DNA from: Oscillospiraceae bacterium
GTDB lineage: Bacteria; Bacillota; Clostridia; Oscillospirales; Oscillospiraceae
Reading direction: 5' to 3'
NCBI GenBank assembly: GCA_009785655.1
Contig: WQVW01000137.1
Span: 1-5,052 of the forward strand
DNA length: 5,052 nt
In this document: positions 1 to 5,052 of the stretch, in pieces
Position numbering within the stretch: the first letter of the stretch is position 1
Layout of the letters: the number at the start of each line of letters is the position of its first letter
Position numbers and translations under genes: made by a program
Notes under the pieces: generated by a model
What the model saw: the letters and a program-made list of their open reading frames with translations, nothing else
Told to the model about the DNA's origin: nothing
Databases searched by the model: none

Positions 1-1980
1 CACAGAATAGCACTCTTTGCACGCTTCGTAATACGTGTTGATTACCCATGTCATCTGCTCGTCAGCGTACGGGTCGGCATTGCCGAAGTGCGGCACCTCA
101 TTGATAATGCGTTGGCGCAATGGCTCATGCCCGTCCCAGTTTACCATGATCGCGTCGTAAAGCTCACGCGCTGTACATAGCTTTTTGTCGAATACCATAT
201 ATTTGATCGCCGTGAGCGAATCTGCAACAGTTGCAAGTCCCGTGGCTGTGCCGCCATAGGAGTTATATTTCGTGCCGCCCGCGGTGCAGTCTTTGCCGGA
301 CTCCATGCAGCCATCAAGCGACAACGACAATATCGCCTGTGGTGTGTGGTACATCACAAGGTTTTCGAGGTAATTGTTCAGGCTGACCTGTGCTTTCAGG
401 TAATACCTTGCCAGGCTTCGCCACGCCGCTTTCACCTCGTCAAAAGTTTGCATCTCGTACAAGAAGCCTGTATGAATCGCGCTTTGCTCGCCATTGAACG
501 GGTTCTTGCCATCGTTCAGCGCGGCGCATAGCAGTGCGGAATAGTGTATCGATGCGTGTGGCGGGGCAACGCCGTTGGCTGCGGAATAATCATTGCCAGA
601 GCCGGTGATTTCCTGACACCCGATGATCGCGTAGTCGCGTGCATCCTCTAAGCTAAAGCCGAGTTCTTTCATAATACCTGGGATGATCACATCGTCGTTT
701 TGCAGCAGCGGCAATCCACCGACCATCGTGGATACTTCAAGTGCCAGTGCCCACAGGTCGTCCGGCGTGTTGTTGTTGACCCGCAATGAGATTGTCGGGT
801 CGTGCAGGCTGAGCCGCGCGACGCTTTCGAGTACCATATATGTCACCGGATTCGTGGCATCCTCGCCCGTTTTGGGGTCAACTCCTCCGATGGTATTGTG
901 CAGGTACGTATTGCCAATACCGATAATCTTGACAAGGTCACCGCCGCCCGCGCCGCCGCCGTACATTGAGTTGATTTTCAGATAGAAGCAGTCAAGGATT
1001 TCCTGCGCTTCATCCATTGTGAGATTGCCTGCCTCAAGGTCTTTTTTCAGGTATGGCCATGTATATTGGTCAACCCGGCCGAATGAGCCGATGTCACCGA
1101 TAAACGCCAAGCGCAACAAATACTGATATGTGATCGCCGCTTGACATGCCTCACGGAATGTTCTGCAAGGATTCTCGCTTATCCAAACCAGACTGTCCGC
1201 CATCGACTCAAGCTCCGCTTTGCGCTTTGCGTCGGTGCATTTAGATGCCTTTTCAAGGCACCTTGCGCCGTATCTCTTGAGCAGGATAGAAGCGGCGTCA
1301 CAAGACATCACAACGGCCGTGTAAAACAAGACTTTCTGCGCATCGTCGCCCATCAGATTGTTGACATGTGAATCAAGCCAGTCTTGCGCTTCTTTGCGGA
1401 TTGTGCCGTAACCTTTGTTTATGATTTTTGGAAATCCCGGTGTCAAGTGCCCGCTCGGCATCATTAGCAGCGGTGCGCCCACCTTTGTCGCTGATATATT
1501 CATTCGCGTAAGTTCTTCATAACCCGGCGGCTGCCATGCGGCCGCGACATCATTATAGGTTTTGCCTTGCCAATATCCCGCAATGTCACGAAACGCCGCA
1601 ACATCCTCTGGCGCAACGCTCATCCGCAGCACCTCATCATCGGGATTGTGGTATAGCCCGTCATCGCGCAATGTCCAGCTTCCGCTGTCAACAAGCCCAG
1701 GGATAAGCCCCGCACCGCTCCAGTCTGGGCTTGTGCCGCTGCCGCAGAAGTTCTTGCTCGTGTTACCGACAAGCATCTCAAAATCTTCCACGCGAACAGT
1801 CATCTGCTCACACACCGCTTTCAACGCTTTCGGACGTCTGAGATACGGCAGTAGGTTTTCGTTTTCCTGATAGCAGTGGGTCATAATCACCGCCATTTCC
1901 GCATCCGACTGAATTACACGGTCACGGATAAGGTCATGCATTCGCTGCATACGGGGGGTGATGGGTTTAAATTGATACAT
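1..1980 (-). CDS. Glycyl radical enzyme, PFL/glycerol dehydratase-like, partial (C-terminus outside window)
   Basis: An uninterrupted frame of 660 codons runs from ATG at 1980 to the left edge. The protein fits the pyruvate formate-lyase-like glycyl radical family, usually about 750-850 residues, so the last 100-200 residues are missing, including the glycyl radical loop. Visible landmarks are an N-terminal PFL domain (RRPKALKAV, then FEMLVGN), GRVDQYTWPYLKKDLEAGN at about 301-319, QNDDVIIPG, and the active-site loop IIGCQEITGSG with Cys455 and Glu457. A late conserved stretch reads GKDCTAGGTKYNSYGG. In characterised members the loop Cys carries the thiyl radical. A Cys-x-Glu loop marks dehydratases, C-S/C-N lyases, decarboxylases and X-succinate synthases, whereas true pyruvate formate-lyase has Cys-Cys. 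The substrate cannot be named. It would act in the cytoplasm under anaerobic conditions and need a radical-SAM activase, which is not in the window. The start is fixed by an AGGAGG site 8 nt upstream. Family call is firm; subfamily is open. Confidence 0.93.
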   Translation of the reverse strand, partial: MYQFKPITPRMQRMHDLIRDRVIQSDAEMAVIMTHCYQENENLLPYLRRPKALKAVCEQMTVRVEDFEMLVGNTSKNFCGSGTSPDWSGAGLIPGLVDSGSWTLRDDGLYHNPDDEVLRMSVAPEDVAAFRDIAGYWQGKTYNDVAAAWQPPGYEELTRMNISATKVGAPLLMMPSGHLTPGFPKIINKGYGTIRKEAQDWLDSHVNNLMGDDAQKVLFYTAVVMSCDAASILLKRYGARCLEKASKCTDAKRKAELESMADSLVWISENPCRTFREACQAAITYQYLLRLAFIGDIGSFGRVDQYTWPYLKKDLEAGNLTMDEAQEILDCFYLKINSMYGGGAGGGDLVKIIGIGNTYLHNTIGGVDPKTGEDATNPVTYMVLESVARLSLHDPTISLRVNNNTPDDLWALALEVSTMVGGLPLLQNDDVIIPGIMKELGFSLEDARDYAIIGCQEITGSGNDYSAANGVAPPHASIHYSALLCAALNDGKNPFNGEQSAIHTGFLYEMQTFDEVKAAWRSLARYYLKAQVSLNNYLENLVMYHTPQAILSLSLDGCMESGKDCTAGGTKYNSYGGTATGLATVADSLTAIKYMVFDKKLCTARELYDAIMVNWDGHEPLRQRIINEVPHFGNADPYADEQMTWVINTYYEACKECYSV

Positions 1981-1988
1981 CTACCGAT

Positions 1989-1994
1989 CCTCCT
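1989..1994 (-). promoter_or_regulatory. Ribosome binding site of the glycyl radical enzyme gene
   Basis: On the minus strand the sequence reads TTAGGAGGATCGGTAG followed by ATG. This is a full AGGAGG Shine-Dalgarno core with 8 nt to the start codon. It decides the start at 1980 over the in-frame ATG ten codons later. Confidence 0.9.
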
Positions 1995-2060
1995 AACGGC
2001 TTTTAATTCATTATTATTTAATGTCACGCTATTCGGGGGCACAGTTTTTGATTTTCATTC

Positions 2061-2069
2061 AGTATACCA
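2061..2069 (-). promoter_or_regulatory. Probable extended -10 promoter of the glycyl radical enzyme gene
   Basis: The minus strand reads TGGTATACT, an extended -10 element (TG-n-TATACT, 5 of 6 matches to TATAAT). The hexamer 17 bp upstream, TAGATT at 2084-2089, is a poor -35, so the extended element would have to carry recognition. Transcription would start near 2054, giving a leader of about 74 nt before the ATG at 1980. The site lies downstream of the hairpin that closes the surface-protein gene, which suits independent transcription. The prediction rests on motif reading only. Confidence 0.45.
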
Positions 2070-2116
2070 CAACGGCGGGGCAAAATCTACAATGCTTCGC
2101 AACGCCGCAACAAGCA

Positions 2117-2142
2117 AAGGAGCAGCTGCTCAGCTGCTCCTT
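2117..2142 (-). terminator. Hairpin terminator after the surface-protein gene
   Basis: A perfect 11-bp inverted repeat (AAGGAGCAGCT / AGCTGCTCCTT) encloses a 4-nt loop and begins 22 bp beyond the TAA of the surface-protein gene. On the minus strand the stem ends in TT and is followed by TGCTTGTT, a broken rather than continuous U tract. On the plus strand the tail (TTGTTTGTATTCT) is slightly more U-rich, so the element could work both ways. Its position makes termination of the surface-protein transcript the likeliest role. Within the stem GAGCAGCTGCTC is itself palindromic, so an alternative shorter fold is possible. Confidence 0.72.
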
Positions 2143-2164
2143 GTTTGTATTCTACAATGGTGTG

Positions 2165-4786
2165 TTATCTTCTGGAAACGCGCACGTCGTACGGTCTTGA
2201 ATCAGGACGCTCTAGAAGCTGCCACTCAATATGCGACAGGATATCCGTCCAATTCAGGCTGCCGTTCATCAGCCGCACAAACTCTGTGGAGTGGCTGGCC
2301 TCTTGCAGGTACAGGTAGTACCATGCGCTCATGTTCGCTTTGTCAGGCCAGCGTGTGCGGCCGTCAAGCAGACTATCCTCGGAATCCAGCACACGATTCA
2401 GCATACGGTTGACAATCGCTGCCACTTCAGCCCTGGTGATCAAATCATCCGGCCGGAATGTCCCGTTGCCGGAGCCTTGCACCCATCCGAACTGCGCCAG
2501 CCGGTTGACATATCCTTCCGCCCAATGCCCGGAAATGTCGGTAAACGCGCCCTGCGTTTGGCCTGTTTCTTCAAAGAATCGTGCGGTAATCGCTGCGACT
2601 TCTGCACGGGTGATGGGTTGGTTCGGCTGGAATGTTCCGTCCGGGCGGCCGTGCACAATGCCGGCATTCGCCACGGTGGATATCGCGTTGTTGAACCAGT
2701 CTGTGCTGTTGACGTCAGCGAATGGGTTCTGCTGACTCCACATTTGGATACGGAAATCGTCACTGAACAGTCTGAGGAATATAGTCGTCACCTCGGCACG
2801 GGTCATGTTGGCACCGGGGTAGATGTTTCCGCTGGGTCTGCCGATGATGAACGAGTTATGATACGGTGAAAACGGGTTGGTTCCGCCAGTGCCGGGTTGT
2901 CCCGGCGTGCCGCCGCCAGAACCTGTGCCGGGCGTTCCCCCGCCGGGAATCCCGCCGCCCGGAGTTCCGCCGCCTGGATTGCCGCCGTTACCGCCGGTGG
3001 CTGGTGTGAATGTCCAATATCCGGTGAATTCTACATTGCTGTTCGGCATCGTGAATGTCGAGCCGGTGATGGTCGCGTGATTCCAGCCGTTGAATGTCCA
3101 TGTGCCGGTCACGCCGTTGTGCGTTGTTTCGGTGGTCGTTGGGATGGACGCGACTGTGACTGCTGCGCCTGCCGCTGCCGTTTGCGGGGATACCGGCATG
3201 CCGCTGTACGCTGCCGGTCTTGTGCCGCTGACGGCGTATGTTACCGTCAGGCTTTCCAGCGTCTCTGGGGCAAATACCCAGTATCCGGTGAACTCCACAT
3301 TACTGTTCGGCATGGTGAATGTCGGGCCGGTTATGGTTGCATGGTTCCAGCCGTTGAATGTCCATGTACCTGTAACGCCGTTATGCGTTGTTTCGGTGGT
3401 TGCCAGCGGGGGTGCCACTGTTATGATACTTGCCATTGCAGCACCATCCGGAAGGCGCACCACGCGCTCTGGATGCCTTGCAGCGTCAGGGATTGCCGGA
3501 GTAAAGTTCGCCGGTGCTGGCCCCGTTACCGTATAAGTTACGTTAAAATTCCGCTGCCAGACCCATGTTTCGTTCATTGGAACTTCGGGGTTGTTGTTGT
3601 GATTATACATAAGGGCAGGCCCACTAAAGAGATACGGGCCGTGCGGGTTATCGACTGTACCCGTTCCTACATTGATCCAAAACCCGGTGTAGCGGTCGTT
3701 GATTGGCGGGGTTGGCAGGTTAGGCCCAAATTGGAATTGCGGGAATGATGAAGGGTTAAACGTAAAATTATCACCTAAAGTAAGCTCACGCAAATTATAT
3801 GTGCCTGAAAACATACCCTGCATGTTAGCGTTAGGAAGGATATTCCAACTGGACAGATCCAGCCGCTGCAAACTGCTTGCATTCATAAACATCCTTTCAA
3901 AACGTGTTACAAGACCGACATCCCAGCCGGAGACATCCAGAGTTTCCAAGCTACTTGCATAAGCAAACATGTAGCGCATGTCTCTCACATCACTGGTGTT
4001 CCAGTTAGATAAATCTAGACTCACCAAACTGGATACATTGTTAAACATAGAATTCATAAATCTCACACGACTAACATCCCAGCCAGATACATCCAGAGTT
4101 GTCAAGCTTGCACCATAAAATAGATTATCCATATGTGTCATATTGCTGGTATTCCAGTTAGATACATCGCCAATGCTCACTAAATTCGACGGATTAAGGG
4201 TAAAAGCAAACAACATATTTAGCTGCACTATGCCGCTTGTATTAAAATACTCTAAGCCCCTGATATGCTCAACGTTAGGCAAGGTACGAAAGGCGACGGA
4301 AGTCTCAAGTATTCCAGAGCTAATTGGGAGAGTAACCGGGGCCGTGAATACGATATAATTAACGCTATTAGAACGGCTTGGGTTGCCGACGTTCAAAGTG
4401 TTTGCAAGATTTGACACGCGTCCCTCTCCAACTACTAAGGTGCCATCATCGTACAACCGCCATGGCGCACCGTTAACTCCAGGAAATGCACCAGACGCAA
4501 CCTCATTGGCATCTGACGCAGGCCGCTGACTAAACGGGATTGATATGTATGTCGTAGCAGGGGTGATCTCGTCCCACAATTCATTTTCTGGGGCGTTTAT
4601 GCGCATCCTTGCCCCGTAATACTCACCATAGTATGCGTCATCGCCGGGTTCGGCCGGGTATTCCGCAATGATATCCGCCAACGGATAGTCTGCGTCTTCA
4701 ATGGTTGCAATCGCTGTCGGTATCAAGGTAACCACCATTAAAAGCGCGAGGAACAGACCCAGTGTCTTTTTCATTTTTTTAATCAT
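2165..4786 (-). CDS. Secreted BspA-type leucine-rich repeat surface protein with SLH anchor
   Basis: The gene encodes 873 residues ending in TAA. Domains in order: a signal peptide (1-27), a region of unknown fold (about 28-200), DUF285/BspA-like leucine-rich repeats with 26-residue period (about 205-334), two B-repeat-like beta modules (about 414-506 and 513-595), a Gly/Pro-rich linker (about 598-637), and SLH modules (about 643-836). BspA-family proteins are surface adhesins or ligand-binding proteins. SLH modules bind secondary cell-wall polymers non-covalently, so the protein should sit outside the cell, displaying the repeats on a stalk. The ligand is unknown. The frame extends upstream to ATG 4819 and TTG 4822, but those starts lack a Shine-Dalgarno and would put a polar extension before the signal peptide. 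ATG 4786 has GAGGAAGG upstream, although 14 nt away, which is long. ATG 4774 (MKKTLG) is a second option. The gene has its own strong promoter and stands alone between a divergent gene and a downstream hairpin. Confidence 0.93.
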   Translation of the reverse strand: MIKKMKKTLGLFLALLMVVTLIPTAIATIEDADYPLADIIAEYPAEPGDDAYYGEYYGARMRINAPENELWDEITPATTYISIPFSQRPASDANEVASGAFPGVNGAPWRLYDDGTLVVGEGRVSNLANTLNVGNPSRSNSVNYIVFTAPVTLPISSGILETSVAFRTLPNVEHIRGLEYFNTSGIVQLNMLFAFTLNPSNLVSIGDVSNWNTSNMTHMDNLFYGASLTTLDVSGWDVSRVRFMNSMFNNVSSLVSLDLSNWNTSDVRDMRYMFAYASSLETLDVSGWDVGLVTRFERMFMNASSLQRLDLSSWNILPNANMQGMFSGTYNLRELTLGDNFTFNPSSFPQFQFGPNLPTPPINDRYTGFWINVGTGTVDNPHGPYLFSGPALMYNHNNNPEVPMNETWVWQRNFNVTYTVTGPAPANFTPAIPDAARHPERVVRLPDGAAMASIITVAPPLATTETTHNGVTGTWTFNGWNHATITGPTFTMPNSNVEFTGYWVFAPETLESLTVTYAVSGTRPAAYSGMPVSPQTAAAGAAVTVASIPTTTETTHNGVTGTWTFNGWNHATITGSTFTMPNSNVEFTGYWTFTPATGGNGGNPGGGTPGGGIPGGGTPGTGSGGGTPGQPGTGGTNPFSPYHNSFIIGRPSGNIYPGANMTRAEVTTIFLRLFSDDFRIQMWSQQNPFADVNSTDWFNNAISTVANAGIVHGRPDGTFQPNQPITRAEVAAITARFFEETGQTQGAFTDISGHWAEGYVNRLAQFGWVQGSGNGTFRPDDLITRAEVAAIVNRMLNRVLDSEDSLLDGRTRWPDKANMSAWYYLYLQEASHSTEFVRLMNGSLNWTDILSHIEWQLLERPDSRPYDVRVSRR
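2279..2860 (-). other. SLH (S-layer homology) cell-wall anchoring region
   Basis: Two complete SLH modules are clear: residues 687-738 (NPFADV..WF..AI, GRPDGTFQPNQPITRAEV) and 746-796 (AFTDISGHWAEGYV, GNGTFRPDDLITRAEV). Before them lies the second half of a module (643-674, ending MTRAEV). After them lies what looks like a first half (812-836, WPDKANMSAWYYLYLQEA). The TRAE motif, conserved in SLH modules and involved in polymer binding, occurs three times (662-665, 726-729, 784-787), which suits the usual three-lobed anchor. Confidence 0.92.
2876..2995 (-). repeat. Gly/Pro-rich linker (PGGGT-type repeats)
   Basis: About 40 residues (598-637) are made almost wholly of Gly, Pro, Thr and Asn, with repeated PGGGT/PGGGI/PGTG units. 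It lies between the B-repeat modules and the SLH modules and is probably a flexible, extended segment crossing the cell wall. The DNA is very GC-rich here, and the plus-strand frames through it are low-complexity shadows. Confidence 0.85.
3014..3400 (-). repeat. Two B-repeat-like modules sharing a 41-residue near-identical segment
   Basis: Residues 463-503 (DNA 3278-3400) and 551-591 (DNA 3014-3136) are identical at 40 of 41 positions, offset by 88 residues. The sole change is Pro to Ser in ATITG[P/S]TFTMP. Each copy closes a module that opens with a strand such as VTYTVTG or VTYAVSG and carries GTWTFNGWN and EFTGYW. The order resembles InlB B-repeat / Listeria-Bacteroides repeat modules, a beta-grasp-like fold used as spacer in surface proteins. 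The family assignment is by motif resemblance only. Confidence 0.8.
3785..4174 (-). repeat. Five tandem BspA/DUF285 leucine-rich repeats, 26 residues (78 bp) each
   Basis: Five in-register units begin at 4174, 4096, 4018, 3940 and 3862 (protein residues 205, 231, 257, 283 and 309). Each follows the pattern L-D-x-S-x-W-[ND]-[TV]-S, then eight or so residues, M-F, and S-S-L. This is the hallmark of BspA-type repeats (DUF285). A sixth start (LTLGDNF at residue 335) looks like the capping strand, and a degenerate unit may precede the array near residue 175. The units alternate between a WNTS type and a WDVS type, and the alternation is visible in the DNA as well. Such arrays form a curved solenoid used for ligand binding. 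Confidence 0.88.
4706..4786 (-). other. Signal peptide of the surface protein
   Basis: Residues 1-27 have the classic Sec layout: a basic N-region (IKKMKK), a hydrophobic core (LGLFLALLMVVTLIP) and a small-residue end (TAIA). Signal peptidase I would most likely cut after Ala27, leaving mature TIEDADYP. There is no lipobox Cys, so the mature protein is held by the SLH modules rather than by lipid. Confidence 0.88.
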
Positions 4787-4800
4787 GTCTATATAAATTT

Positions 4801-4808
4801 CCTTCCTC
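4801..4808 (-). promoter_or_regulatory. Candidate ribosome binding site of the surface-protein gene
   Basis: GAGGAAGG on the minus strand lies 14 nt before ATG 4786 and 26 nt before ATG 4774. It is the only purine-rich Shine-Dalgarno-like run in the leader, and it lies downstream of ATG 4819 and TTG 4822, which argues against those starts. The spacing is longer than the usual 5-10 nt. Confidence 0.55.
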
Positions 4809-4842
4809 AAATTCCTCATCAAAAAATATGTATGTTTCTTTA

Positions 4843-4860
4843 ATTATATAACTATATAAT
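4843..4860. repeat. AT-rich inverted repeat in the surface-protein leader
   Basis: ATTATAT-aact-ATATAAT is a perfect 7-bp inverted repeat with a 4-nt spacer. It lies in the predicted 5' leader of the surface-protein gene, about 40-55 nt downstream of the predicted start of transcription. As RNA it would form only a weak A-U hairpin. It could be a DNA-binding site, or simply a product of the local AT richness. Confidence 0.35.
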
Positions 4861-4904
4861 ATTGACGTTTTTATTAACGACAAGTAACATTTTTGTTAAT
4901 GATT

Positions 4905-4932
4905 ATTGTATCATGCAAATAATTTTTGTCAA
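4905..4932 (-). promoter_or_regulatory. Strong predicted promoter of the surface-protein gene
   Basis: On the minus strand a consensus TTGACA (4927-4932) is followed, after 16 bp, by TACAAT (4905-4910, 5 of 6 matches). A TG one base before it makes an extended -10 (TGATACAAT). Transcription should start near 4898, giving a leader of about 110 nt to ATG 4786. The -35 box is one base away from the 4934-4948 palindrome. Confidence 0.8.
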
Positions 4933-4933
4933 C

Positions 4934-4948
4934 TAGAAATTATTTCTA
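4934..4948. promoter_or_regulatory. Perfect 7-1-7 palindrome between two divergent -35 boxes, candidate operator
   Basis: TAGAAAT-T-ATTTCTA is a perfect 15-bp inverted repeat with a single central base. It starts one base from the minus-strand -35 (4927-4932) and directly abuts the plus-strand -35 (4949-4954). A bound dimer would cover both. The layout and the central AAT-n-ATT match the 7-1-7 operators of Fur-family regulators (Fur, PerR, Zur), but the outer four bases (TAGA) differ from each known consensus. The regulator is therefore unassigned. Confidence 0.6.
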
Positions 4949-4978
4949 TGGACACAGGGCAAAGAAAAGTGGTATAAT
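4949..4978 (+). promoter_or_regulatory. Strong predicted plus-strand promoter of the divergent gene
   Basis: TGGACA (4949-4954, 5 of 6 matches to TTGACA) is followed after 18 bp by a perfect TATAAT (4973-4978). A preceding TG makes an extended -10 (TGGTATAAT). Transcription would begin near 4985. It is back to back with the surface-protein promoter. Confidence 0.75.
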
Positions 4979-5002
4979 TGCAGGCAAATGAGGCTGGACG
5001 CA

Positions 5003-5052
5003 ATGAATGGCGGCATTTTTAGCAATGAGACAACAGAAAGGGTCATCAACTA
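5003..5052 (+). CDS. Start of an unrecognised divergent gene, partial
   Basis: An open frame begins at ATG 5003 and leaves the right edge after 16 codons (MNGGIFSNETTERVIN). GAGG at 4990-4993 lies 9 nt upstream and fits a ribosome binding site. The frame also opens at ATG 4988, which would leave a leader of only about 3 nt. The promoter just upstream supports a transcript here, but the fragment is too short to identify a family. The ORF could also be chance, with the true start beyond the window. By position it could be a regulator of the shared control region, which is inference only. Confidence 0.4.
   Translation, partial: MNGGIFSNETTERVIN

Noticed and set aside
1590..2110. Shared AACGCCGCAACA word near 1592 and 2101
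   Set aside because: It is a single short GC-rich match, one copy inside coding sequence, with no extended similarity. It is most likely chance.
1876..2412. Plus-strand frame spanning the intergenic spacer
   Set aside because: It overlaps the 5' end of one real gene and the 3' end of another, runs through the hairpin, and has no ribosome binding site or familiar motif.
2231..2869. Plus-strand open frame of 212 codons opposite the SLH region
   Set aside because: It is antisense to the clear SLH modules, has no recognisable domain, and arises from the codon bias of the real gene.
2876..2995. Short GC-rich direct repeats resembling a CRISPR-like or minisatellite array
   Set aside because: The units translate in frame to PGGGT-type linker repeats and have no unique spacers. 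They are explained by the protein.
2897..3748. Plus-strand open frame of 283 codons opposite the B-repeats and linker
   Set aside because: It lies antisense to a well-supported gene, and its translation is Cys/Arg-rich low complexity that mirrors the GC-rich repeats. It is a shadow frame.
4787..4822. N-terminal extension of the surface protein from TTG 4822 or ATG 4819
   Set aside because: There is no Shine-Dalgarno before these codons, the extension would place a polar segment ahead of a good signal peptide, and the likely ribosome binding site lies inside it.

Overview
The window reads as chromosomal DNA from an anaerobic, Gram-positive-type bacterium, most likely a clostridial (Bacillota) gut or sediment lineage. 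This is inferred from an oxygen-sensitive glycyl radical enzyme, an SLH-anchored surface protein, AGGAGG-type ribosome binding sites and sigma-A-like promoters. Overall base composition is mixed: GC-rich coding sequence and AT-rich intergenic DNA. No lineage can be named from the sequence alone.

Layout, left to right. (1) 1-1980, minus strand: the first 660 codons of a pyruvate formate-lyase-like glycyl radical enzyme. It has the Cys-x-Glu active-site loop of the dehydratase/lyase branch. The gene runs off the left edge, so the C-terminal glycyl radical loop is not visible. (2) 1981-2164: an intergenic spacer holding this gene's strong ribosome binding site, a probable extended -10 promoter, and a hairpin that closes the next gene. 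(3) 2165-4786, minus strand: one large secreted surface protein of 873 residues. In order it has a signal peptide, an uncharacterised N-terminal region, BspA-type (DUF285) leucine-rich repeats of 26 residues, two beta-type B-repeat modules, a Gly/Pro linker and C-terminal SLH modules for cell-wall attachment. (4) 4787-5002: an AT-rich divergent control region. It has a near-consensus minus-strand promoter for the surface protein and a near-consensus plus-strand promoter. A perfect 15-bp 7-1-7 palindrome lies between the two -35 boxes. (5) 5003-5052, plus strand: the first codons of a divergent gene that leaves the window on the right.

The two large genes point the same way but look transcriptionally separate, with a hairpin followed by a new promoter between them. 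Nothing in the sequence ties the enzyme and the surface protein functionally. The most notable regulatory signal is the palindrome that would let one repressor cover both divergent promoters. The coding content belongs to known superfamilies; I see no CRISPR array, RNA gene, transposon or clearly new multi-gene system here.
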